Assembly (NCBI GenBank): GCA_002505405.1
Contig: DAVD01000046.1
Location: forward strand, 44,017-108,016
Origin: Candidatus Poseidonia alphae
GTDB lineage: Archaea > Thermoplasmatota > Poseidoniia > Poseidoniales > Poseidoniaceae
Reading direction: 5' to 3'
DNA length: 64,000 bases
Shown: positions 41,986 to 50,438 of the stretch, piece by piece
Layout: each line of letters opens with the position of its first letter
Numbering within the stretch: position 1 is the first letter of the stretch
The notes under the pieces: generated by a model
The model's database searches: none
The model's input: the letters and a program-made list of their open reading frames with translations, nothing else
Told to the model about the DNA's origin: nothing
Position numbers and translations under genes: made by a program

Positions 41986-44520
41986 TCATCGACCCATAAC
42001 CGCACGGTGGACCATCATCTGCACTTCCTTCATACGAGAGCGTGCACCCAGTTCACGGAACACTGAAAGGGCGCGCTGAAGGTATTCCATGCGTCCTTGT
42101 CGGTCCGGTGCCGCACCGCCGAGGCGGGTGAGAAGTTCTCCGATTTGCATACGTAGGTCATTGGCTTCAGCAATAACGAGAGCTTCACGATAATGCTCCA
42201 TCGCATCTTCAGTTCGTCCTGCGTCATGAAGCACTTCCCCAAGAAGAATGGTAATTTCGACCAAGGCTTGAAGGTCACCAGCTTCGTTCATCGCCTCCAA
42301 AGCAGCGGTATAATGGAACATAGCGAGTTCTGATTGTTCTATCTTTGAATAGTACCGCCCAAGAACCGCTTGCGCACGTGCATGAAGTGCAGCATCACCC
42401 ATTGATTCTGTTGCTTCATGGGCATCCATTGCATGTTCACGTGCACGTTGAACCTCTCCGAGGTCGAGAAGAGCCCGGGCAAGCGTGATTTGACTGCTCA
42501 GCAGTTCATTGCCTTTTGACTGAGCAAGAATCGCTTCAACCTCTCCATATGCCTCTAGGGCCTTATTACGGTCGTTTTTTCTTCGAAGAAGGTAGCCAAT
42601 GTTGTTGTATGTACGGGCAGCCCACATTGCATTGCCTTGGCTGATGTAGTGCTTGAGAGCTTGTTTGTGGCGAGCCAGAGCAACATCACTGTTCCCTTGC
42701 TTCCGACTTACGTCTGCAAGTGACGAGAGAATTTCTGCTTCAATTGAAGGATTGTTGGCTTCTTTCGCCCCTTCAAGCGCCTTGTTGAGAACCTCTTCAG
42801 CATGCGCTAACCTACCAAGAAGCGCAAGAATATCACCCTGCAATTGAGCGAGAAGAACAACGGTGCTTGACTCCAGATCTGCCGTATCAATTCGTTCCAA
42901 CAGGCCAAGCAATTCCATGTGTCCTTGGGATACGAGATGCCGTCCTTTGTCCATGATGAGTTCCGAGGCTGATTCAAATTGATTGGACTGAATTGAATGG
43001 TAAATAAGTTCAATCGTAACTTCGTTGGATTGAGGTTGTTTTTCATACCACTCCATGCATTTTGAGTGGAATTCTTCTTTAAGCGATGTAGAAAGGCTAC
43101 GTAATAAAAACTCACGAATCAAATCGTGGACGTCATAGGTGGTTGAATCTGCCTGACGAGCCAGGCCAGATTCCACTAAATTATCAAGTTCGTCGGTGTC
43201 CAACTGCTGCAGTGCAAGCGCCTCGAGGACCATCGGCTCTCGGTAAATGGAAAGGGCAGAAAGCACACGCTTTTGCTCAGCGCTTAATTTGGAGAAAATC
43301 TCTACGGTGACATAATGCTCCAAGGTTTCGTGGAAGGCACCGGCTGATGCCCCACGGTTGATGAGTTCGAGCACCAGAGGGTGGCCTCGGGAGAGCCCAT
43401 GGATGTGAAGCCACTGCTCGTCTTCAAGATTTGAAAAACTGCTGAGCAACTTTCGGCCCGACTCAGGGTCGAGTCCGTCCAATGGAAGGACCAAACTAGC
43501 AATTCTACCTTCAGCGTCTTTCGTGGGAACAACTGGCTTGAATGAACGCGAGAAGATAACCAAGCCAATTTTTTCTTCACTTCCGAGTAAAGCGATGGAC
43601 ATGGCTTGGAACGTCTGATGCAGTACCAAATCGGAAACTTTGTGGAAATCATCAATGACAATGAGTGAAGGTGAACCTTCAAGCGCTTCTATGAGCAAAC
43701 GGGCAGCATCAGCCGGTTGCGGAATTGGCGTTGCTGCAAGGTAACTCGCAAATTCCGAATTGCCCATACTGGACAACCAATCAGCAATGGATTCAAAAAA
43801 CGAACGAGAACCTTCCCAATCCTGGCAGCGATGATAGAGAAGGTTGCGACGATGCATAAATCTCTCAATCAATTTTGAGGCCACGGTAGTTTTCCCGATA
43901 CCTGCAATTCCGGGAACCAGAAGAGTTGTTGCCCGTGCTTCAATCAAATTACCCATGTTGTCCAGTTCGGTTGTTCTTCCGTAAAAGTGTCGAAGCCGAG
44001 GCAAATCTGCTAGAGAGGTCACCAACTGCTTTTCCACGTGTTTGGAAAGGTCACGCTCAATCAAATCTTGAGACAAGGAGCGAGCATCAAGACAACCGTT
44101 CTCGTCCATGTATCGAATCACGTCGACGGGGCGCATTTCGAAGGGCAAAACCGACTTCACACCGCCAAGAGTGGTGTCCACTGGTTGCTCTTCGCCTAAG
44201 ATACAGCGAAGAGGAAATTCTGACAACCGAGTCCAAGTTTCCGAGGCCATGATGATGCCGCTGTCGGTAAGGAAATACGCTTTCCTCTTCCGAGAAACTC
44301 CCTTGACGTGAGCCTGCCGTTCTACCAATATACCTTGATCTTTTAATCCCGAAATTGCACGAGGCACATTTGACCTTGCAATTGCAACGGCGTTGGCAAT
44401 TCCCATTTGGGACAAAGCAAAAGGTACCTCAATGCTATTTTTGAAATCCGAATAGTCAAGGAGGTGCAAGAGGATTCTCTCTTGTACACCTGGCTTAGGT
44501 TGCGCTGCCATTTGATTCAA
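41986..44520 (-). CDS. Winged-helix/STAND ATPase/TPR regulator
   Basis: This 844-residue cytoplasmic protein has three parts. Residues about 10-100 form a winged-helix DNA-binding domain (ILLHLLDYSDFKNSIEVPFA, then RSNVPRAISGLKDQGILVER). Residues about 179-500 form a STAND-type NTPase starting FYGRTTELDNM, with Walker A GIAGIGKTT (204-212) and Walker B LIVIDD (286-291). Residues about 550-840 are tetratricopeptide repeats (ALEGAKEANNPSIEAEILSS, AMEHYREALVIAEANDLRMQ). This is the logic of MalT-like regulators, but with the DNA-binding domain at the N-terminus. It starts 14 bases after the stop of the 1473-residue beta-helix protein and is probably co-transcribed with it. It is convergent with the pilin-like operon. 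Ligand and targets are unknown. Confidence 0.88.
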   Translation of the reverse strand: MNQMAAQPKPGVQERILLHLLDYSDFKNSIEVPFALSQMGIANAVAIARSNVPRAISGLKDQGILVERQAHVKGVSRKRKAYFLTDSGIIMASETWTRLSEFPLRCILGEEQPVDTTLGGVKSVLPFEMRPVDVIRYMDENGCLDARSLSQDLIERDLSKHVEKQLVTSLADLPRLRHFYGRTTELDNMGNLIEARATTLLVPGIAGIGKTTVASKLIERFMHRRNLLYHRCQDWEGSRSFFESIADWLSSMGNSEFASYLAATPIPQPADAARLLIEALEGSPSLIVIDDFHKVSDLVLHQTFQAMSIALLGSEEKIGLVIFSRSFKPVVPTKDAEGRIASLVLPLDGLDPESGRKLLSSFSNLEDEQWLHIHGLSRGHPLVLELINRGASAGAFHETLEHYVTVEIFSKLSAEQKRVLSALSIYREPMVLEALALQQLDTDELDNLVESGLARQADSTTYDVHDLIREFLLRSLSTSLKEEFHSKCMEWYEKQPQSNEVTIELIYHSIQSNQFESASELIMDKGRHLVSQGHMELLGLLERIDTADLESSTVVLLAQLQGDILALLGRLAHAEEVLNKALEGAKEANNPSIEAEILSSLADVSRKQGNSDVALARHKQALKHYISQGNAMWAARTYNNIGYLLRRKNDRNKALEAYGEVEAILAQSKGNELLSSQITLARALLDLGEVQRAREHAMDAHEATESMGDAALHARAQAVLGRYYSKIEQSELAMFHYTAALEAMNEAGDLQALVEITILLGEVLHDAGRTEDAMEHYREALVIAEANDLRMQIGELLTRLGGAAPDRQGRMEYLQRALSVFRELGARSRMKEVQMMVHRAVMGR

Positions 44521-44533
44521 CTCGATTCAACCG

Positions 44534-47500
44534 TCACTGATCCGGAGTGTAGTCAGGGTCAGGAGCCCACTGGTTTGTTCCTTCGTCCCAGATCCAGCCA
44601 GGATGCTGAGATGTCTCCGCGGGTACAGCCGCAACTTCAGGAGTTGCTACCGCTTGAGCCGTTACTTCTTGCTGGGGAATTTCTACCGTCTTCTTGGCTT
44701 TGGCCCATGCATAGGGGTCTTCTGCAGCAGCGAGGTTTTCATCGTCCTCTTCTGAGACATCTGGAATCTCTTCAAATTCAACGAAGAAGAAGGCTCCAAC
44801 ACCGAGGAGAACAATGATACCGCCTACAATCAAGATGATGCTCAAGAGTGAAGAATCATCATCATTACCGCTTGAAACGACAATGCTGAACTCTCCGTTT
44901 TCAGTCTCTCCTGCAAATTTGAAAACCTGACCGTCCATTTCGAAAATTATTTCTTCATTTCCTTCCATGCTGAGTTGGCTGTTTGTCAAGTCCATGGTCC
45001 ATGTTCCATCGGAAAGAACCCTCGTCGAGTTGAGTTTTGCGTTTCCATTAGCAAACCTGATGTTGACCGTACTACCAGGCAGTCCTTCACCCTGGAAGGA
45101 TGCTGGATCATCTGGAGTGATTGGTCCGCTATCAACACGTTCAACGCTGAAAGCAACTGCTCGTACGAGGAAGTTTACCTTGATTGAATAGGCCCTGGAT
45201 TCTTGGTCATCCTCTGCATAAAACATCACTCCATTGAGTGACCATTCAGGTATTTCACTGGTGACCTGTGCAATCGAATCCATCGGATCATAGATCGCTT
45301 TTCCATCTGCAGTGATACGGATGTACGATGAATAGTCGTCATCTTCAAGTGTTCCGGCATCGTTGTAAACATAGAAGGAAAGTGCATCGCTAGCCTCGCC
45401 AATACCATCAGGGTCACTGAAAAATTGAGTCAGGTCTATCGTAGCCCCTCCACCGCATCGGTCAAACGAATTTGATTGAGAATCACAGAAGATGGTCACA
45501 CTTCCAATCCAACCGGCATCGTTGAAGACAGGGTCAATGTTGTTGGCGTCAATTGGATTGTTAATGGTCATACGCCAGACCGTATCCACAGAATAGTCCT
45601 CACCGTCGTATGCGCGTACGGTGACTTCGTATACACCATCATGGTCAAGTTTGGAGGTATCCCAGGTCGCCGACCATGAGCCATCGGGATTGAAGGAGGT
45701 CACTGGAAGAGGTCCATTGTTGAGAGTGATACTGGTACCGAGGTCTACGATCTCAATTTCCACACGAGTTACCTGTCCGCCGATGTCACGAGCAACACCA
45801 ACAATTGTTGTATCATCGGATGCTCGGACTGTATCTCCATCAATACCGCCGGTCATTTGGTCTGCAGAACCAATCCAGGTGAGTTGCAACTGAGGCGGAG
45901 TGTTTTCATTGACGATGGTCAGAACTCGAGTCTCAATGACACAAACTCCACCGTCTTCTGGTGCTACTGCTACATCGATACAAAAGTCGCTATCCGATGC
46001 CCAGACCTCAAAGGTGTATTCACCGGATGGAAGTTCAGAAAAGTCCCACTCGTGGGACCAGCTTGTTGAGCCTTCTTCGTAATAATGGGAAATGTAATCG
46101 TTTTCTGGACTGGTGATATGGAACCAAATCTTCTGAACGTCGCTACCGTATGTCCCTGCGTAGGGGTCTGCTGCTGTTCCTTGGAACAACACTTTTCCAT
46201 TTGTATGAGTGCTTCCCGAGTTTGGAACATCAACAACGATGGTAGGAGGTACAAGATTCAGTTTGTATTGACGAACGGAAACAGGGGAATAGTCAAGTCC
46301 GTCGTAGGAGCGAACACGGAATGTTACGTCTCCCTCTCCACCAGCATGCGCAGACATATCCCAAACAAACGACCAATCCTTGAACGGATGGTTTTCCATT
46401 GTGATCATACCGTTAGCACCAGAGGTGTCAACTGCTGAATACCAATCATTGGTGCCTGGCGGTTGGACTTCAACAGCGGTGATCATACCAAACTGTTTCG
46501 TGCTGGCTGTGTTGTCGTTTGCATAAGGCCACTTGACGCCGTCCCACGCTTGTCCGGTGAGGTCAACCTTGGTTGCGAACGAAACACCGTCTTGCTGAGT
46601 TACGGTAACGCCCGGGCGTAGATTGTCAAGGTTGATGACGTCATCAATTGGGCCTGAGAGAACATATGAGAAGTCCTTAGTACCGCTTCCGAACTTGAAC
46701 GCTTCAACCGTGTAGAACGGCATTTCACGTCCGTTAATGCAGTCTGCGTCGTCGTCATCAATGAGTGTATCGCCATCGTTATCAATCCCATCCGCACAAG
46801 AATCTTCATCCATTGTGATGGGCGGGTTGCCTGAGCCAGGGATGATAGCATTCTTGTCACCAACTTTGTGATTCCAATTGCGGTCAAGGAGGAAGTCCGA
46901 AGGAAGTGAAACTTGTTGCGTAAATCCGAATGCGTCGGTCGTCAACTCATACAAGGGCAAACCAGTTGCGTCTTTGATGATGACCGTTGCACCAGCAACG
47001 TTGCTGTTCTTAGCCTTAACTTGGTATCGAACGAGTTCACCTTCACGAACTTGTGAGCCCCATGCCGAGTTTTGGTTTTGGACGTGAATCATCGAAGAGT
47101 CAAAGTTCTGGAGGTCTGCAAAGGAAAACACGGTAGCATTTTCGATCAGTTCAATCGCGAGAGGCATTTGTGCAGGAGGCATGGTGGATGCTTTAGATAG
47201 CGACAAACATTCGACTTGCACGTAGGGGCATTCAGCGCTCATCCAGCTTATGGAAATCGGGTAGAGTTCATTGTTACCTGGGGATGGGATCTGCTCGCTT
47301 TGAACGGTGAGTCGAGATTCTGTGACGTTGTAAACTTGAGAAACACCGGTCCAAGTATTGCCCGAAAAGTACGCCACTGAGCCGTACTTCATATTGGTTG
47401 TTGGGTCGTCATGAACCGAGATGTTGCCCGCATAGCCAAAGGCTGAGTCGCCAGTGTTTCCTTGGACGTTCACAATGCTACCTGTTGCTCGAATGATGTC

Positions 47501-48955
47501 ACCCGTATTGCCAGAAATCGTGTTGTCAATGATGGTAGCAGAAGCCATGAAGACGTGGATTGCAGGGCAAGCAAATTCTCCACCATAAATGACCGACTCG
47601 CACGTGCCGGAGTTGTTTTGGATGATGTTGTTAGCGAAATAAAGACGCTTTGCTTCGTAGTCCTTGCTTTGACCGTAGTCTTCGTGATGGTATTCCCCGA
47701 TGTTAACGGCTTCCTTGGTCGTTTCTTTGATGGTGTTGTTTTCAGCGATAACATCTGAATCTTTTCCATAGATCCACAGTCCATTAAAACCGCCAATTGG
47801 TCCAATGGTGTTGCCGTGAAGTTCAATTTTTGAGGCACTTATTCCAACGCCAGATGCTTCACTTGCACCAGAAATAGTATTTCCTTCAGCGTAGACGTTT
47901 GCACCTTCATAGGCGGTCAGTCCAGCCCCTTCTGTGGTCGTGAGTATGTTGTTGTTAACGGTGAGCATGTGGTTGATGGTTCCCGTTGTTTTTACCGAGG
48001 TGGTATCAACTGCATTGCACTTGACAGTGATGTCCGAATTGGTCAAGGAACCTGAACTTCGCTCCATGAGAACTCCGTAAGATGAGTCTTTAATTTCGAG
48101 GTCGTCCATATCGACATAGCTTTCCTCCACAACGAGGACCGATAGGCCACCGCCTTGGCTACCGCAATCTGCATCATCACCGGTGAATACTGAACTTTCC
48201 AGTTTGAACGTGGAAAGAATTCCTGCCCCGGCCCCGAAGGCTCCCACGGCTTCATAACCACTCCACATCCGTTCGTCAATGCCGTTCGTAAATTCGGATT
48301 CTGAAATCATTGGAGCCGCGAAATCCACCGCCAAAACGTTGGATGTGTTGGTGTCCTTGAACGACAATCCTCGTGCGGTAGTGCTCGAACCGTCAAAGAC
48401 CAGAACTCCGTATTTTATCGACTGGCTCTGGGTGCCTGCGCCCACAAAGGTAGGATATCCGTACCCGTTCTCAAAGTGTGCATAATTGATGGAGGTCAAC
48501 GATTGGTCGATGGTATCACGGATGATTAAACCAGAACCGCAAGCCGCATCGGGATTGTTGTTCGGCATGGTGGAATGGTTGCTCAGGCAACGTCCAGTTT
48601 CGGTGTATCCTTGTGCTGTTGGCTTGGTCCAAATGAAACGAGCCTGACTGGAGGAAGAGCCCGCACTGGCGCCACAAGCCGAATCCCCGATGCATATGGC
48701 TCCACGAACATCAATGAAATTACCGTACGGAATATTCACAGTAGTACCCGCATTGACAATGAGTTTTGCACCCTCTGCAACTTCAACATCGCCCTGGAGC
48801 GTCATGGTGCCTGACCAAGTCTCAACACCGGTTACGGTTCCTTTGGTTGTTTCATTGACGGCTGAGACTTCAGGCAAGGCAACTAGGCCGAGTAAGAAAG
48901 AGAGCAAAAACAGTGTTACGATTGAGAAACTTTTGACTTTCAAATTTTGTGACAT
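44534..48955 (-). CDS. Giant beta-helix surface protein (1473 residues)
   Basis: The signal peptide is MSQNLKVKSFSIVTLFLLSF, with cleavage near PEVSA. Residues about 40-560 read like a right-handed parallel beta-helix, with repeated short strands and Asn turns (ITVKCNAVDTTS, NNILTTTEGAGL, EGNTISGASEASG). A calcium-type loop DGIDNDGDTLIDDDDADC is near residue 735. Ig-like domains follow (LPPTIVVDVPNSGSTHTN, PPQLQLTWIGSADQ). A membrane helix lies at about 1370-1390 (IILIVGGIIVLLGVGAFFF), and a ~75-residue acidic/Ala-rich tail ends in HPGWIWDEGTNQWAPDPD. ATG 48955 is preferred over 48979 because a TATA-like box at 48991-48998 would place the transcript start between them. Likely a glycan- or surface-binding protein; no catalytic residues were identified. 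Confidence 0.87.
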   Translation of the reverse strand: MSQNLKVKSFSIVTLFLLSFLLGLVALPEVSAVNETTKGTVTGVETWSGTMTLQGDVEVAEGAKLIVNAGTTVNIPYGNFIDVRGAICIGDSACGASAGSSSSQARFIWTKPTAQGYTETGRCLSNHSTMPNNNPDAACGSGLIIRDTIDQSLTSINYAHFENGYGYPTFVGAGTQSQSIKYGVLVFDGSSTTARGLSFKDTNTSNVLAVDFAAPMISESEFTNGIDERMWSGYEAVGAFGAGAGILSTFKLESSVFTGDDADCGSQGGGLSVLVVEESYVDMDDLEIKDSSYGVLMERSSGSLTNSDITVKCNAVDTTSVKTTGTINHMLTVNNNILTTTEGAGLTAYEGANVYAEGNTISGASEASGVGISASKIELHGNTIGPIGGFNGLWIYGKDSDVIAENNTIKETTKEAVNIGEYHHEDYGQSKDYEAKRLYFANNIIQNNSGTCESVIYGGEFACPAIHVFMASATIIDNTISGNTGDIIRATGSIVNVQGNTGDSAFGYAGNISVHDDPTTNMKYGSVAYFSGNTWTGVSQVYNVTESRLTVQSEQIPSPGNNELYPISISWMSAECPYVQVECLSLSKASTMPPAQMPLAIELIENATVFSFADLQNFDSSMIHVQNQNSAWGSQVREGELVRYQVKAKNSNVAGATVIIKDATGLPLYELTTDAFGFTQQVSLPSDFLLDRNWNHKVGDKNAIIPGSGNPPITMDEDSCADGIDNDGDTLIDDDDADCINGREMPFYTVEAFKFGSGTKDFSYVLSGPIDDVINLDNLRPGVTVTQQDGVSFATKVDLTGQAWDGVKWPYANDNTASTKQFGMITAVEVQPPGTNDWYSAVDTSGANGMITMENHPFKDWSFVWDMSAHAGGEGDVTFRVRSYDGLDYSPVSVRQYKLNLVPPTIVVDVPNSGSTHTNGKVLFQGTAADPYAGTYGSDVQKIWFHITSPENDYISHYYEEGSTSWSHEWDFSELPSGEYTFEVWASDSDFCIDVAVAPEDGGVCVIETRVLTIVNENTPPQLQLTWIGSADQMTGGIDGDTVRASDDTTIVGVARDIGGQVTRVEIEIVDLGTSITLNNGPLPVTSFNPDGSWSATWDTSKLDHDGVYEVTVRAYDGEDYSVDTVWRMTINNPIDANNIDPVFNDAGWIGSVTIFCDSQSNSFDRCGGGATIDLTQFFSDPDGIGEASDALSFYVYNDAGTLEDDDYSSYIRITADGKAIYDPMDSIAQVTSEIPEWSLNGVMFYAEDDQESRAYSIKVNFLVRAVAFSVERVDSGPITPDDPASFQGEGLPGSTVNIRFANGNAKLNSTRVLSDGTWTMDLTNSQLSMEGNEEIIFEMDGQVFKFAGETENGEFSIVVSSGNDDDSSLLSIILIVGGIIVLLGVGAFFFVEFEEIPDVSEEDDENLAAAEDPYAWAKAKKTVEIPQQEVTAQAVATPEVAAVPAETSQHPGWIWDEGTNQWAPDPDYTPDQ

Positions 48956-48990
48956 GAGGGATGCACCTATTCTCCCCATGAACGGGCCGA

Positions 48991-48998
48991 ATATAATA
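48991..48998 (-). promoter_or_regulatory. Candidate TATA box of the beta-helix protein gene
   Basis: The reverse strand reads TATTATAT. A start about 26 bases downstream falls near 48968, giving a 12-base leader before the ATG at 48955 and excluding the ATG at 48979. The surrounding 178-base gap (48980-49157) is AT-rich and holds no gene or tRNA. Confidence 0.42.
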
Positions 48999-49157
48999 CT
49001 GCTCCATGATTGTCGCCCTTAAGGTATCAATTAGGCTTAATAATATCAACGAATTCGCCGAATAAAGTAAGTTTTCTACCGGAAAAAGGTCATAAAATAC
49101 GAAGGCAGTATTGTATTCCAACACTCCAAATCAAACATTGAGAGGGGTAAAACGCTC

Positions 49158-50387
49158 TTAGCAGGCGGCTCCTGGTTTGATTTCGTCGATCCAGGCTCTA
49201 GCATCAACTTGACCGTAGCCGGCATAAGGATGATGATCTTCCCCCTGCCCAATGGATTGGGCCGAATTCATCAGAGCCGTTTTGACGAGGTCGACACACG
49301 AACCATCGCTTTGACCGTCGGGGCGAAGTTGAGGGTGGGCTTCCAACAACAACGCAAGGGCGCCGGCGACAAAAACAGTTGAGTCAGAGGTACCGCTGCT
49401 CGTGTACCAAAGATTATCTTCACCGGTGCTGATAATTCGGTGACCTGGAGCTACAATTTCGGGTTTCATGTGGGGGTGTTGGCGTGGGGTCTCGTCCCCA
49501 GTATCGCTACCAACAGAGGAATTCACCCACACTTGGCCCTGTCGAGTCGTAGCGCCAACCGAGATGGCTCTGGGGACGTTCCCCGGTGCAGCCACGTCTC
49601 CGTCATCACCGGAACCCCCGTCATTACCGGCAGCAGCCACGACAAATATTCCGCTATCGGTGGCTTGCCGTGTTGCTGATACTGAATCTCCTTCACGCTG
49701 GCCGTCCATATTCGGAGTACCACCTAGCGACAGGGAGATGATGTCCGCTTCGAATTGAAATTGACACCACCGAATGGCGTCTCCGACATCAGACTCCAAT
49801 CCGCTGTTTTGTCCCGAACCGTCATCTTGGAGTGCTGCAACCATTGCAAACGTCACGTTTTGAGCAATGCCGGCTTGATGGCTACCGGAAATCAATATTC
49901 CAGCCATCAAGGTCCCGTGGGCGACTGCACCGTATTCCCTAGGTGCAGATGAATCCCCAATAAGGTCGTGAAATCGGATATCTTTTCCAGCAAAGGCCTC
50001 ATGTTGATTGTCAATCCCAGTATCGACCATGCAAAGGCGGATTCCTTCGCCACTCAGTCCGTCTTCATTGAGGCCTCGGACGCCTGTGGCCTCAAAGGCC
50101 CATTCTGAATCCGGTAGCGGAATGTCAACAACCAGGAGGTCATTTTGCCACAACAGCATGCTAATGGAAACGAACACGGCAAAACCAAGCATGTTCGTCG
50201 CAGTCAATGCCCGCCTTCTTGTTCGAACCACTGGCTGTGCAACCATTGGAGCCCATCCCATGACTTCAGAACGCCAACCGTCTTGATGACCTACAACTGC
50301 AGGATCCACAGCAGAAACAATGCTCCGGTCATGAGGCTCAGGAAGATACTCAACGTGGTCAAGACCTTCCATAGTGGTGACTATCAC
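49158..50387 (-). CDS. Membrane-anchored subtilisin-like protease (S8)
   Basis: This 409-residue protein has about 60 N-terminal cytoplasmic residues, one membrane helix at about 65-82 (NMLGFAVFVSISMLLW) and an extracellular subtilase domain. The catalytic triad is D122 in VDTGID, H157 in AHGTLMAG and S334 in SGTSDSTVF, with the oxyanion asparagine N255 in AAAGNDGG. No inhibitor-I9 propeptide is evident between helix and catalytic domain. The type II anchoring (internal, uncleaved helix) keeps the protease facing outward. It starts 51 bases after the stop of the AglB fusion on the same strand. A second ATG at 50372 is possible. It may trim or release surface proteins in this region (inference). 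Confidence 0.9.
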   Translation of the reverse strand: MIVTTMEGLDHVEYLPEPHDRSIVSAVDPAVVGHQDGWRSEVMGWAPMVAQPVVRTRRRALTATNMLGFAVFVSISMLLWQNDLLVVDIPLPDSEWAFEATGVRGLNEDGLSGEGIRLCMVDTGIDNQHEAFAGKDIRFHDLIGDSSAPREYGAVAHGTLMAGILISGSHQAGIAQNVTFAMVAALQDDGSGQNSGLESDVGDAIRWCQFQFEADIISLSLGGTPNMDGQREGDSVSATRQATDSGIFVVAAAGNDGGSGDDGDVAAPGNVPRAISVGATTRQGQVWVNSSVGSDTGDETPRQHPHMKPEIVAPGHRIISTGEDNLWYTSSGTSDSTVFVAGALALLLEAHPQLRPDGQSDGSCVDLVKTALMNSAQSIGQGEDHHPYAGYGQVDARAWIDEIKPGAAC

Positions 50388-50438
50388 ATCGTTTGCTTCA
50401 TGAACCCTTGTTTGACAAGGGACGTAATTGTTCTAAAA

